This document shows, piece by piece, positions 9,348 to 17,340 of a DNA stretch of 64,000 nucleotides (position 1 is its first letter; each line of letters starts with the position of its first letter). Origin of the DNA: Sorangium cellulosum So0157-2 (GTDB lineage Bacteria > Myxococcota_A > Polyangia > Polyangiales > Polyangiaceae); NCBI RefSeq assembly GCF_000418325.1, contig NC_021658.1:8322001-8386000 (forward strand). The letters are read 5' to 3'. The notes beneath the pieces are model-generated. The model was not told where the DNA came from. It did not search any database and saw nothing but the letters and a program-made list of their open reading frames with translations. Made by a program: the position numbers and the translations under genes.

Positions 9348-9986
9348 ATGGGCAACTCGGTGGGCGTCACCCACGATGGGCGCAGGCTCTGGCTCCTCTC
9401 GAGCAATGAGGTCCAGCACGTGCTCTACGAGCTCGACGAGGCGACGAGCACGCCGCTCCGCGCCCACCCGCTGCCGGCGCTGATCGGCGCGCAGGGCACG
9501 TCCGCGCACGGCATCGTCTGGGTCGACGGCGCGATCTGGATCGCGATCGCCGGCAGCACGAACGAGCTCGTGCAGGTCGACCCGGACACCGGCCGCATCC
9601 TCCGCAGGCGCTCGGCGCCCACCGAGCTCGGCCCCACCGGGCTGTCCTTCGATGGCCAGCACCTGTGGCTGTCGAGCACCACCGGGCACGTCTATCGCGT
9701 GTCGACGCAGAACGGCGGCATCGAGCAGCGGTTTATCGCCGGGAGCCCCGAGGTGCGCAGCCAGGGCGTCGCGCACCGCGCCGGGGAGGTCTGGGTCGCC
9801 GGGCTCTTCGAGCAGATGGTCGTCTACTCGTCGCGCGACGGCGCGCTGCTCGGCGCCGTGACGACCGAAGGAGGCGCGCTCCTCCCCCGGGAAGACCTCG
9901 GGCAGCTGTGCTTCGTGGGGGACGAGCTCGTCGTCCTGAGTCAGCGCGGGCTGACGTACTACCGTCCCGAGCGCGTGGCGGAGTAG
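9348..9986 (+). CDS. Beta-propeller (NHL/glutamine-cyclotransferase-like) protein; start uncertain
   Basis: Repeated strands such as GVTHDGRRLWLLSS, GIVWVDGAIWIAIAGST, VDPDTGRIL, GLSFDGQHLWLSS and GEVWVAGL indicate a four- to six-bladed beta propeller of the kind in streptogramin lyase/glutaminyl cyclase folds. The first ATG in frame is at 9348, giving 212 residues. The frame is open upstream into the TonB receptor gene with no ATG, GTG or TTG start seen, yet residues just before the ATG (SLRAVYRIVPRRN) look coding, so the true N-terminus is unresolved. No signal peptide is visible from this start. Confidence 0.65.
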   Translation: MGNSVGVTHDGRRLWLLSSNEVQHVLYELDEATSTPLRAHPLPALIGAQGTSAHGIVWVDGAIWIAIAGSTNELVQVDPDTGRILRRRSAPTELGPTGLSFDGQHLWLSSTTGHVYRVSTQNGGIEQRFIAGSPEVRSQGVAHRAGEVWVAGLFEQMVVYSSRDGALLGAVTTEGGALLPREDLGQLCFVGDELVVLSQRGLTYYRPERVAE

Positions 9987-10192
9987 CCGCTTCGAGGGCC
10001 GGGAGCTCCGGCCGCACGGCGACCACAGCGACGTTTCGAGGCTCGGACGGGTGCACGTGGCCGCCGGCCAGCCTCCAGCGTCACGCCTCGAGGTTGCTGA
10101 TCAGGGGGCGGTTCGCGCTGTCCAGCGCCGCGCCCCGATCGTCGGCCCTTGTTGGGCGGGCCTGGTGCGGCTACGGTGCGTCGCCGCGCGGC
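9987..10192. other. Intergenic region before the ATPase cassette
   Basis: About 200 bases with no gene-like frame. It should carry the promoter of the small-ORF/ATPase/nuclease-like cassette; no clear promoter boxes were recognised. Confidence 0.35.
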
Positions 10193-10294
10193 ATGGTCGC
10201 TTCGATCGGAAGGGGAAACACGTTGAAGCTCGAAGGCGTCACGAACGGCGCGGAAACGAAGGACCAGCTCGAGCTCTTCGAAGGCAAGACATGA
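10193..10294 (+). CDS. Tiny ORF translationally coupled to the ATPase
   Basis: A 33-residue frame from ATG 10193 whose TGA overlaps the ATG of the ATPase gene (ATGA, 10291-10294). The C-terminal half (KLEGVTNGAETKDQLELFE) is acidic and hydrophilic and has a composition unlike antisense noise. A TTG at 10222 could also start it, giving 23 residues. It may be a leader that couples translation, or the tail of an eroded upstream gene. No function can be assigned. Confidence 0.4.
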   Translation: MVASIGRGNTLKLEGVTNGAETKDQLELFEGKT

Positions 10295-11337
10295 TCAAGT
10301 CGCTTCATGTCAAGAATTTCACCGTCTTCAGCGAGGTGGATCTCGACTTCGGGCAGCATCTGAACGTGTTCGTTGGGGAGAACGGCACGGGAAAGACGCA
10401 CGCGCTGAAGCTCGCCTACTCCATCCTCGCGACGAGCTGGGAGGAGGGGCGCAAGCCGCACGCCGCGCCCCCGACCAAGGCGGCTCTGCAGACCCGCCTC
10501 GCGGACAAGCTCGTCAGCGTGTTCCGCCCGGAGGCCCTGGGACGCCTCGCCCGGCGGAAGCAAGGTCGTGAGCGCTGCGACGTGCGGATGACCTGCACCA
10601 ACGAGGCCTGGGATGTCTCGTTCGGCTTCTCGACGCAGAGCAAGTCGGACGTATCGATCGACGCGCTCCCCACGGAATGGGTCGACGCGGCGCCGGCTTA
10701 CCTGCCGACCCGGGAGCTCCTCACCATCTATCCGGGCTTCGTGTCCGTGTATGAGAACCACTATCTCGAGTTCGAGGAGACCTGGCGTGATACCTGCCTG
10801 CTCCTCGGCGCGCCGCTCAAGAGAGGCGCCAAGGAGACGCGCGTCCGGGAGCTCCTTGGCCCGCTGCAGGAGGCGATGGGCGGATGGATCGACCTCGAGA
10901 AGAACGGTCGATTCTACTTCCGCAGCGGGAGCGGCCGCATGGAGATGCCGCTCGTCGCGGAGGGCCTCCGCAAGCTCGGCATGCTCGCCCGTCTCATCGC
11001 GACGGGGGCGCTGCTCGACAAAGGGTGCCTATTCTGGGACGAGCCGGAGGCGAACCTCAACCCCCGCATCATCAAGAAGGTCGCCAGCAGCATCGTCGAT
11101 CTGAGCCTCGGCGGCATCCAGGTGTTCATCGCGACGCACAGCCTGTTCTTGCTGCGCGAGATCGAGATGCTGCTCGCGCAGAGAGACGGAGAGGTCGACG
11201 CGCGCTTCTTCGGGCTGCACCTGTCGGACGCCGGTGTCTTGGTCCAGCAAGGGCGCTCCGTGGACGACATGGGGACCATCGCGGCGCTCGACGAGGAGCT
11301 CGAGCAGTCGGACCGCTTCCTGAGCGCGGGAGACTGA
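10291..11337 (+). CDS. AAA/ABC-like ATPase (AAA_15/AAA_21, OLD-RecF-like)
   Basis: A 348-residue SMC/ABC-type ATPase. It has IKSLHVKNFTVFSEVDLDFG, then Walker A GENGTGKT (residues 29-36), an insert rich in helices, the Walker B CLFWDEPEANLNP (~247-258) and the H-loop IATHSLFLLRE (~281-291). This layout is that of AAA_15/AAA_21 proteins used in OLD, PARIS, Septu-type and related systems, where the ATPase senses or gates a nuclease. There is no TOPRIM domain on this chain. It overlaps the tiny ORF by 4 bases and precedes the PD-(D/E)XK-like gene by 3 bases, so the products should act together. Confidence 0.85.
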   Translation: MIKSLHVKNFTVFSEVDLDFGQHLNVFVGENGTGKTHALKLAYSILATSWEEGRKPHAAPPTKAALQTRLADKLVSVFRPEALGRLARRKQGRERCDVRMTCTNEAWDVSFGFSTQSKSDVSIDALPTEWVDAAPAYLPTRELLTIYPGFVSVYENHYLEFEETWRDTCLLLGAPLKRGAKETRVRELLGPLQEAMGGWIDLEKNGRFYFRSGSGRMEMPLVAEGLRKLGMLARLIATGALLDKGCLFWDEPEANLNPRIIKKVASSIVDLSLGGIQVFIATHSLFLLREIEMLLAQRDGEVDARFFGLHLSDAGVLVQQGRSVDDMGTIAALDEELEQSDRFLSAGD

Positions 11338-11340
11338 GTC

Positions 11341-11847
11341 ATGCCGACCGTCGCCGTCGATGGCCTGAATTTCGAGTTCCCGAGCACCTGGGAGACAAGC
11401 AAGTACGACGAGTGGACGTTCTACCGCAAGCAGTTCTCGGTGGTGCGCGACGGGCTCAAGGCGCTCGACCTGCTCGCCGTCGATCCGGAGGGGACCGCGT
11501 GGCTCATCGAGGTCAAGGACTACCGGGTCCACGCGCGCACGAAGCCGTCCGCGCTGGACGATGAGGTCGCAGGCAAGGTCCTGGACACGCTCGCCGCGAT
11601 GCTCCCGGCGAAGGGCAACGCCAACGACGCCGAGGAGGCGAAGATGGCCACGGCCGTGCTCGGCGCGAAGAAGCTGCGGGTCGTGCTCCATCTGGAGCAA
11701 CCCAAGAAGCACTCGACGCTGCGGCCGCGTGCCATCAATCCCGCGGATGTCCAGCAGGCGCTGCGGCGCCGGCTCAAACCCATCGACGCCCACCCCTTCG
11801 TGGCGGAGGCGAGCCGCATGGGCTCCCTCGCCTGGACGGTGACATGA
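11341..11847 (+). CDS. PD-(D/E)XK-like protein paired with the ATPase
   Basis: A 168-residue cytoplasmic protein beginning 3 bases after the ATPase stop. Residues ~41-61 read ALDLLAVDPEGTAWLIEVKD, an Asp (43 or 48) followed by E57-V-K59, matching the core strand pattern of PD-(D/E)XK nucleases; a helix and a second strand (KLRVVLHLEQ, ~115) follow. By position it is the likely effector of the ATPase. The nuclease assignment rests on a short motif and is inference; it could equally be a non-catalytic member of the fold. No homologue family name is recognised. Confidence 0.65.
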   Translation: MPTVAVDGLNFEFPSTWETSKYDEWTFYRKQFSVVRDGLKALDLLAVDPEGTAWLIEVKDYRVHARTKPSALDDEVAGKVLDTLAAMLPAKGNANDAEEAKMATAVLGAKKLRVVLHLEQPKKHSTLRPRAINPADVQQALRRRLKPIDAHPFVAEASRMGSLAWTVT

Positions 11848-11893
11848 CCCGCACAAAGCCCTGACGCGCTCGCTCAGCCTCCGCTCCCCTCGC

Positions 11894-13453
11894 CTACTGC
11901 CTCACCGGCAGCTCCACCACGAACGTCGCCCCCTCCCCCGGCGCGCTCTCCACGCTCACCGCCCCGCCGTGCGCCTCGACGACGCTCTTCACGATGGCGA
12001 GCCCGAGCCCCGTCCCGTTCCGGCTCTCGTCGGTCGTGAAGAACCGGTCGAAGATCCGCGCCCGGTGCTGCGCCGGCACCCCGGGCCCCCGGTCGCGCAC
12101 CGAGATCCTCGCGGTCCTCCCGCCCTCGCCGCCCTCCACGGTCACCACCACCGCCTCCCCCGGCGGCGAGAACCTCACCGCGTTGTCCACGAGGTTCAGC
12201 AGCGCCGTCTCCAGGTCCGTCTGCCGCGCCCGCAGCAGCCGCCTCGACATCTCGTACCGCAGCGCCACCGGCCTCTCGCGGGCCCTGCACCGCTCCACCA
12301 CCCGCGCCACGAGCGCCTCCAGGTCGAGCACCGTCATCGCCTCGCTCGAGGCCTCGATGCGGCTCAGCTCCAGGAGCCGCGACACGAGCCGATCGAGCCG
12401 CGCCACGTCGAGCTCGATGTTCCGCAAGAAGCGCCGCCGCGCCTCGGGATCGTCCGCCGCCCCCTCGTCGAGCAGCTCGGCCGCCCCACGGATCGACGTG
12501 AGCGGCGACTTGAACTCGTGCGCCACGTCGGCCGCGAAATCCGAGATGTACCGCAGGCGCGCCCCCAGCCGCTCGTTCATCGCCGCGAACGACGCGCCGA
12601 GCTCGCGGATCTCGCCGCTCCCCGAGACCGGCACCTCGATGTCGCGCTCGCCCGCCGCGATGCGCTTGGCCGCGCGCGAGAGCCTGCCGAGCGGCCTCGA
12701 GATCGACCACGCGAGCGCCAGCGTGACGAGGCCGGTGAACAGGCTCGCGCTCAAGAGGACCTGGATCAGGCCCGACCGGATCCGGTGCAGCTCCACGAGC
12801 ACCGGCTGCGTCGATCGCACCACGTAGACGGCGCCCAGCACCTCGCCGCCCCACCGGATCGGCTCGGCCAGGAACAGGAAGACCGCCGGCTGCCGCTCCC
12901 GGACGCGCGTCCGCGCGCCGCGGCGCCCCGAGAGCGCGTCGCGCACCTCCGGGCGATCCGCGACCTCGGGCCAGCGCTCGCGCGCGTCCCTGCCGAAAGG
13001 CCGCACCCCGCCTTCGAAATCGCCGAGGCCGACGCCTGAACCGCCCCGCGCGCGCGCCGGCAGCAGCGCGGGCGCCGCCGGCTCCGGCCCCTCGGGCGGC
13101 CCGTTCTCGTGCGAGTCGACGACCACCGCGCCCGCCGCGTCGAGGATCCGCACGCGGGTGCGCGTGCGCCGCGCGGCCTGGGTCAGCACGTCGCCGTGCT
13201 CCGGCGCGTCGAGCTCGAGCCCCCGGTCGAGATCCGACGCGAGCATCGCCGCCACAAGGGCCGCCTGGTTCGCCATGTCGCGCTCGAGCGAGCCGAGCAG
13301 CTGCCGCTCGTAGATCCGCGCGAACTCGAGCCCCGCCGCCGGCACGAGCAGCACCACCAGGTTGACGACGAGCAGCCGGACGCGGATCCGGCCGAGCTCC
13401 CGGCGCAGACGCTCGATCATCGGGCGCATCGCGCGCATCGGTCGGCCCGGCAT
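11894..13453 (-). CDS. Sensor histidine kinase with periplasmic domain and HAMP
   Basis: A 519-residue membrane kinase. TM1 at ~25-45 (VRLLVVNLVVLLVPAAGLE), a periplasmic sensor of about 190 residues, TM2 at ~230-250 (LLSASLFTGLVTLALAW), a HAMP linker (SRPLGRLSRAAKRIAAGE), the HisKA box DVAHEFKSPLTSIRG with phospho-acceptor His ~311, then N box NLVDNAVRF, G1 DRGPGVP, F box and G2 GTGLGLAIVK. The arrangement resembles ChvG/CreC-type kinases. It lies 12 bases downstream of the OmpR-type regulator and is the last gene of a five-gene run. The stimulus is unknown. Confidence 0.95.
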   Translation of the reverse strand: MPGRPMRAMRPMIERLRRELGRIRVRLLVVNLVVLLVPAAGLEFARIYERQLLGSLERDMANQAALVAAMLASDLDRGLELDAPEHGDVLTQAARRTRTRVRILDAAGAVVVDSHENGPPEGPEPAAPALLPARARGGSGVGLGDFEGGVRPFGRDARERWPEVADRPEVRDALSGRRGARTRVRERQPAVFLFLAEPIRWGGEVLGAVYVVRSTQPVLVELHRIRSGLIQVLLSASLFTGLVTLALAWSISRPLGRLSRAAKRIAAGERDIEVPVSGSGEIRELGASFAAMNERLGARLRYISDFAADVAHEFKSPLTSIRGAAELLDEGAADDPEARRRFLRNIELDVARLDRLVSRLLELSRIEASSEAMTVLDLEALVARVVERCRARERPVALRYEMSRRLLRARQTDLETALLNLVDNAVRFSPPGEAVVVTVEGGEGGRTARISVRDRGPGVPAQHRARIFDRFFTTDESRNGTGLGLAIVKSVVEAHGGAVSVESAPGEGATFVVELPVRQ

Positions 13454-13465
13454 GGCGCGGCCCGG

Positions 13466-14164
13466 CTACGCGCCCTGCACCTTGTAGCCGACGCCGTGGA
13501 CGGTCGCGATCGGATCGCCGCCAACTGCGCGAAACTTCGCGCGAATCCGGCGAACGTGGGTGTCGATGGTGCGCTCGGTGATGAGGTTGTCGTAGCGGTA
13601 GGCGCGCTGCATGAGCTGGCCGCGCGAGAGCACGACGCCCGGCCGCTCGAGCAGCGCGCCGAGCACGCCGAGCTCGGTGGCGGTGAGCGACACGGGCTGC
13701 CCGAGATAGCGGGCCTCGTGGCGGTCGGTGTCGACCTCGATCGGGCCGTGGCGGAGGACCGCGGCGCGCGCTTCGGAGAGCGCCGGCGCGGGGGGCGGCG
13801 CCTCGGCCCGCCGGAGCAGCGCGCGCACCCGCGCCACGAGCTCGCGCGGCGAGAACGGCTTGGTGAGGTAGTCGTCGCCGCCGAGCTCGAGGCCGACGAT
13901 CCGGTCGACCTCGTCGCCGCGCGCCGACAGGAAGAGGATCGGCGTCCTGCTCGCGGCGCGCAGCCGCCGGCACACCTCCAGGCCGTCGAGCTCGGGGAGC
14001 ATCACGTCGAGCACCACGAGGTCCACGTTCCCCGCCCCCGCCGCCTCGATCGCGGCGCGCCCGTCGGCGACCGCCGTGACGGCATAGCCCTCCTTCTGCA
14101 GGGCGTAGAGCAGGACCTCGCGGATGCGCGCCTCATCGTCGACGACCAGGATGTGCTTGCTCAC
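13466..14164 (-). CDS. OmpR/PhoB-family response regulator
   Basis: A 232-residue two-domain regulator. The receiver has ILVVDDEARIR, the phospho-acceptor Asp ~53 in LVVLDVMLPELDG, and the conserved FLSARGDEVDR and KPFSPRELVARV. The C-terminal winged helix (from ~135) has LTATELGVLGALLERPG and ITERTIDTHVRRIRAKF and ends GVGYKV. Start is GTG 14164, whose GTGA overlaps the stop of the gene upstream. It should be phosphorylated by the kinase encoded 12 bases downstream. Confidence 0.96.
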   Translation of the reverse strand: MSKHILVVDDEARIREVLLYALQKEGYAVTAVADGRAAIEAAGAGNVDLVVLDVMLPELDGLEVCRRLRAASRTPILFLSARGDEVDRIVGLELGGDDYLTKPFSPRELVARVRALLRRAEAPPPAPALSEARAAVLRHGPIEVDTDRHEARYLGQPVSLTATELGVLGALLERPGVVLSRGQLMQRAYRYDNLITERTIDTHVRRIRAKFRAVGGDPIATVHGVGYKVQGA

Positions 14165-14859
14165 GTCGCGATCGGTCCCTCTGATCCGGCGCCGCCGTGC
14201 GCGTCGATCGCCGCGCCGAGGCCCTCCACGCGCGCCCAGACCTCGGACACGATACCACCGACGCCCTCGACCGAGGATCCGGCGAAGCGCGCCAGGACGA
14301 GCTGCGTGCGCAGCGCCTGGACGAGATCCGCGAGCTCCTCGAGGGCGCGGGCGTCGCGGTCGCGCATCGCCCGGAGGCGCCGGATGTTCTCGAGGTGGAG
14401 GTGCGCCGTCGCGAGCGCGCGCCCCCCCGCGCCGCCGCGCTCGATCTCGGCGACGCGCGCCGCGGCGGCGGCCTCGTCGAAGCCGCTCTGGCGGAGCAGC
14501 GCGTCGAGCTCGGCGTGGCGGGCGGCGGCGCGCGCCACCTCGGCCTCGATGCGCGCGGCGGCCTCGCGCGACAGGAGCGCCTCGAACGACGTGCCGGCGC
14601 AGGCGCTGACCCCCTCGCGCAGCGCGCCCTGGACGCGCGCGGCAGCGGTGCCGGCGTCGCCGTCCGGCCGGTCGCTGGCCGCCCCGCGGCCGGCGGTGAG
14701 CGCGACGGGGGCCCAGATGGGCCAGAGCGGCACGCAGAGCGCCGCGGAGAGGGCGGCGCGGCGGCGCGCGTCGCCGCGATCGCGCGAGGCGCGGTACACC
14801 GCGACGGCGCACGCGAGGCCCGCGAGCAGGTACAGGACCGAGAGGTCGCGGAGGCTCAT
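14161..14859 (-). CDS. Membrane-anchored coiled-coil protein, unknown
   Basis: A 232-residue protein. One or two hydrophobic segments occupy residues ~5-20 and ~35-55 (LSAALCVPLWPIWAPVALTA), followed by a long Ala/Glu/Arg-rich helical stretch (~70-200) with heptad-like spacing, likely a cytoplasmic coiled coil. ATG 14859 overlaps the stop of the upstream membrane gene as ATGA, and its own stop overlaps the response-regulator start as GTGA. Co-translation with the two-component genes suggests an accessory or target role. No family recognised. Confidence 0.7.
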   Translation of the reverse strand: MSLRDLSVLYLLAGLACAVAVYRASRDRGDARRRAALSAALCVPLWPIWAPVALTAGRGAASDRPDGDAGTAAARVQGALREGVSACAGTSFEALLSREAAARIEAEVARAAARHAELDALLRQSGFDEAAAAARVAEIERGGAGGRALATAHLHLENIRRLRAMRDRDARALEELADLVQALRTQLVLARFAGSSVEGVGGIVSEVWARVEGLGAAIDAHGGAGSEGPIAT

Positions 14860-15662
14860 CGCGCCGCCTCCGTCGGGCCGACGCTCGCGGCGCCGTCGTC
14901 GACCGGGGTGGGGCCGACCGGCGTCGCGACGTCGGCCGGGCTCCCGCCGGGCGGATCCGAGCTACTGCGGGCCTTGTGGCGCCGCTCGAGCGAGCGCGGA
15001 TCCTCGTCGTAGATCCCGAGCGCGGAGCGGCAGCTCCTGACGAGCGCGTCGGAGAAGCTCCCCTCGCGGGCGCGCACGAACGGGATCTCCTTCTGGCTCG
15101 GCCGGCCGAGGTACGGCCGGAGCATCCACGCGGCCTGCCCGCCGACGGCGAAGAACACGGCCATGAAGGCGAGCGCGGTGAGGCCGCGGCCCTGGCCGGC
15201 GCCGATGCCGCGCACGAGCACGCCGAGCGCGGCGAGGCCCGCGGCGGCGTAGGCGAGCCAGGCGGCGACCGAGGAGGCGTGGTAGCCGAGCCCCAGGTCG
15301 ATGAGCAGCCAGAGCACGGGCGCGAACGCGAGCAGCACGAGCGAGGAGCGGCCCGCCGACGCGAGGACGAGGGCGATGATCGACCGCATCGGCCAGGGGC
15401 GGCCGAGGACCGCCGCGAGCGCGTGGAACGCCGGGGCGCAGAGCGCGAGCGTGATCAGCATCGCGAGCGGCACCTTCACGGCCGCGTAGAGGATCTGCTC
15501 CTTGCCGCGGAAGCTCCCGATCACGCCGCCGAACACGGCGGAGCCGAGGGCGATGGCGCCGAGCGACGCGAGCGCGATGGCGCGGATGTCCCTGTCTTCA
15601 CGGCAGCTGGCGGCGACCTCGGCGGGCGCCCGGAGCAGGCGGCTCACGACGGCGGCGCTCAC
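14856..15662 (-). CDS. Polytopic membrane protein (Yip1-like)
   Basis: A 268-residue protein starting at GTG 15662, which overlaps the preceding stop as GTGA. About six hydrophobic segments fill residues ~28-185 (AIALASLGAIALGSAVFGG; VPLAMLITLALCAPAFHAL; SLVLLAFAPVLWLLIDL; WLAYAAAGLAALGVL; LAFMAVFFAVGGQAAWML). The pattern resembles Yip1/YIF1-type bacterial membrane proteins. A soluble, proline/serine-rich tail of ~75 residues follows. It belongs to the translationally coupled run ending in the two-component pair and may be part of the sensed or regulated envelope function. Confidence 0.7.
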   Translation of the reverse strand: MSAAVVSRLLRAPAEVAASCREDRDIRAIALASLGAIALGSAVFGGVIGSFRGKEQILYAAVKVPLAMLITLALCAPAFHALAAVLGRPWPMRSIIALVLASAGRSSLVLLAFAPVLWLLIDLGLGYHASSVAAWLAYAAAGLAALGVLVRGIGAGQGRGLTALAFMAVFFAVGGQAAWMLRPYLGRPSQKEIPFVRAREGSFSDALVRSCRSALGIYDEDPRSLERRHKARSSSDPPGGSPADVATPVGPTPVDDGAASVGPTEAAR

Positions 15663-16447
15663 AGGACACCTCCTCTCAGGATCGGGAGCGTCCCCCACCA
15701 GACGCGCAGGGCGAGCGCGACCGCGAACCCGGCGAACCCGAGGAGCGCCGCGGTGGTGCCGGACCAGGTGAGCGGGCCCCGATCGGGCCGGAGCACGGCG
15801 CCGAGATCGTGCAGCAGGACGCGCACGCCGATGACGCCGCCGACCGCGAGGCCGATGAGCCCCAGGATCGCCGCCGTCTCGTGCGCCCCGCTCGTGACGA
15901 CGAAGAGCGCTGCGGCGGGCGCGAGGCCGCCGAGCACGAGGCCGGTCGCCGCGGCGGCGCGCGCCGTGGCCGACAGGGCGCGCGCGGGGTCGAGCGGCGC
16001 GTCGAAGAGGGTCAGGACGATCGTGAGCGCGGGGACGCCGAGGCAGGCGACGGCGACCATGGCCGCGGGGACGCCGGCGGCGTGCTGGACGAGCGAGACG
16101 CCGCCCTGCCGCGCGCCGAGCGCGAGCCCGTACAGCGCGGCGAGGCCGACGCCGACGCCGAACCTGGCGAGGTCCTGGCGGAGATCGGCGGCCTGCCGCT
16201 CGGCGAGGAGGGAGGCCGTCCAGCCGGGGTGTCCGGCGCGCGCCGCGGGCTCGGCGGCCGCGCCGGCGATTTCTGGAAGCCGCCTGACGCCCGCGCCGGC
16301 CGCGGGTGGCCCCGGCGGGTCGACCCGGGACGCCGCCGGCTCGGGAGCGCCGGCGTCCGGGCCGGGCTCCGTCGACGATGAGGGGATGAGGAGACAGGGA
16401 GCTTGCGCCTGCACAGGACCTCCGTGGTGGTGAGCGCTGCGCGGCAC
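15659..16447 (-). CDS. Membrane protein with Pro/Ala-rich N-terminus
   Basis: A 262-residue protein. Residues 1-75 are Pro/Ala/Gly-rich and soluble. Five or six hydrophobic helices follow from ~92 to 255 (FGVGVGLAALYGLALGA; MVAVACLGVPALTIVLTLF; TGLVLGGLAPAAALFVVTS; ILGLIGLAVGGVIGVRVLL; LLGFAGFAVALALRVWW). It is the first gene of the overlapping five-gene operon and its stop overlaps the next GTG. I do not recognise the family. The start codon is the first ATG and could lie further in, since the disordered N-terminus is atypical. Confidence 0.65.
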   Translation of the reverse strand: MPRSAHHHGGPVQAQAPCLLIPSSSTEPGPDAGAPEPAASRVDPPGPPAAGAGVRRLPEIAGAAAEPAARAGHPGWTASLLAERQAADLRQDLARFGVGVGLAALYGLALGARQGGVSLVQHAAGVPAAMVAVACLGVPALTIVLTLFDAPLDPARALSATARAAAATGLVLGGLAPAAALFVVTSGAHETAAILGLIGLAVGGVIGVRVLLHDLGAVLRPDRGPLTWSGTTAALLGFAGFAVALALRVWWGTLPILRGGVL

Positions 16448-16460
16448 GCTCGACCGAGGG

Positions 16461-16496
16461 TCCGCTGGCGATCGCGCTGGGACGATCGCCAGCGGA
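16461..16496. promoter_or_regulatory. Perfect 14-bp inverted repeat in divergent intergenic region
   Basis: Arms TCCGCTGGCGATCG (16461-16474) and its exact complement (16483-16496) flank an 8-base loop. It sits just upstream of the minus-strand five-gene operon (start 16447) and 227 bases before the Uma2 gene. It could form a stable hairpin in a 5' leader, or be an operator for a dimeric regulator, for example the OmpR-type protein of this operon. No U-tract follows, so it does not look like an intrinsic terminator. Confidence 0.6.
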
Positions 16497-16722
16497 GCCT
16501 CGGTCTGCTGGGCGCCGCCGCACGCCTCGCTGGGAGTACCCCCCGCGCGAGGCGCGCCCGCGCCCGCGACAAGGAACGAACGCGGAGAGGTTGTGGCGGA
16601 GTTGTGGCAGCCCGCCCGCTGCGGCCCGAGCCCCTCCGCGCGCAGGGGCCTCGCCGGTCCTCTGCCAGGCGCCTGCCGCAGCCGGCCTGCAAGCCAGCGG
16701 CGTCGCGCGGTATGCTGGCGGG

Positions 16723-17310
16723 ATGTCGGTCGCCGTCCAGCTCGGGCCTCGGGCCAGCCTCGCCGCTCTGCTGGCCATCCCGGAGGAGCAGCGCTCTCAC
16801 GAGATCGTCGACGGCGAGCTCGTGCGCAAGGCCATGCCCAGCGGCCCGCACGGGAGGGCGCAGCGCGTCCTCGGGGGCCGCATCGGCGATCCGTACGACC
16901 GCCGGCCGGGCGGGCGGCTCCCGGGCGGGTGGTGGATAACGACCGAGACCGAGGTGCAGTTCGCCGAGGATCAGGTCTATCGCCCCGATGTGGTCGGATG
17001 GCTGCGCGAGATATTGCCCGAGCTGCCCAGGACGACGCCGATCTCCGTACGGCCCGACTGGGTGTGCGAGGTGCTGTCGCCCTCCACCGCGCGCCTCGAT
17101 CGGGTGAAGAAGATGCGCGTCTATCAGCGATGCGGGGTGCCGCACTACTGGATGGCGGATCCGGAGGACCAGACGCTGACCGTCTACCGGTGGACGCCCG
17201 AGGGGTACTTGCTGATCCTCACCGCCGAGCGCGGAGAGCGGGTCAGGGCAGAGCCGTTCGGGGAAGTGGAGCTGGAGATGGACGCGCTCTTCGGGGACGA
17301 AGCAACCTAG
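16723..17310 (+). CDS. Uma2-family PD-(D/E)XK nuclease-like protein
   Basis: A 195-residue protein of the Uma2 (DUF820) family, which adopts a PD-(D/E)XK restriction-endonuclease fold. Recognisable segments are EIVDGELVRKAMPSGPHG, YRPDVVGWLRE, WVCEVLSPSTARLDRVKKM and YQRCGVPHYWMADPEDQTL. The catalytic D (YRPDVVG) and E (CEVLSPST) are present. Uma2 genes are abundant in cyanobacteria and myxobacteria and their role is unresolved. Start is ATG 16723. It converges with the DoxX gene across a repetitive spacer. Confidence 0.92.
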   Translation: MSVAVQLGPRASLAALLAIPEEQRSHEIVDGELVRKAMPSGPHGRAQRVLGGRIGDPYDRRPGGRLPGGWWITTETEVQFAEDQVYRPDVVGWLREILPELPRTTPISVRPDWVCEVLSPSTARLDRVKKMRVYQRCGVPHYWMADPEDQTLTVYRWTPEGYLLILTAERGERVRAEPFGEVELEMDALFGDEAT

Positions 17311-17340
17311 AGCGGTCTTCGCGTAGCCTTCATGTAGACG

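Noticed and set aside
10051..10290. N-terminal extension of the AAA ATPase from an upstream ATG
   Set aside because: The extension is Arg-rich noise; IKSLHVKNF is the normal start of this ATPase fold and ATG 10291 overlaps the upstream stop.
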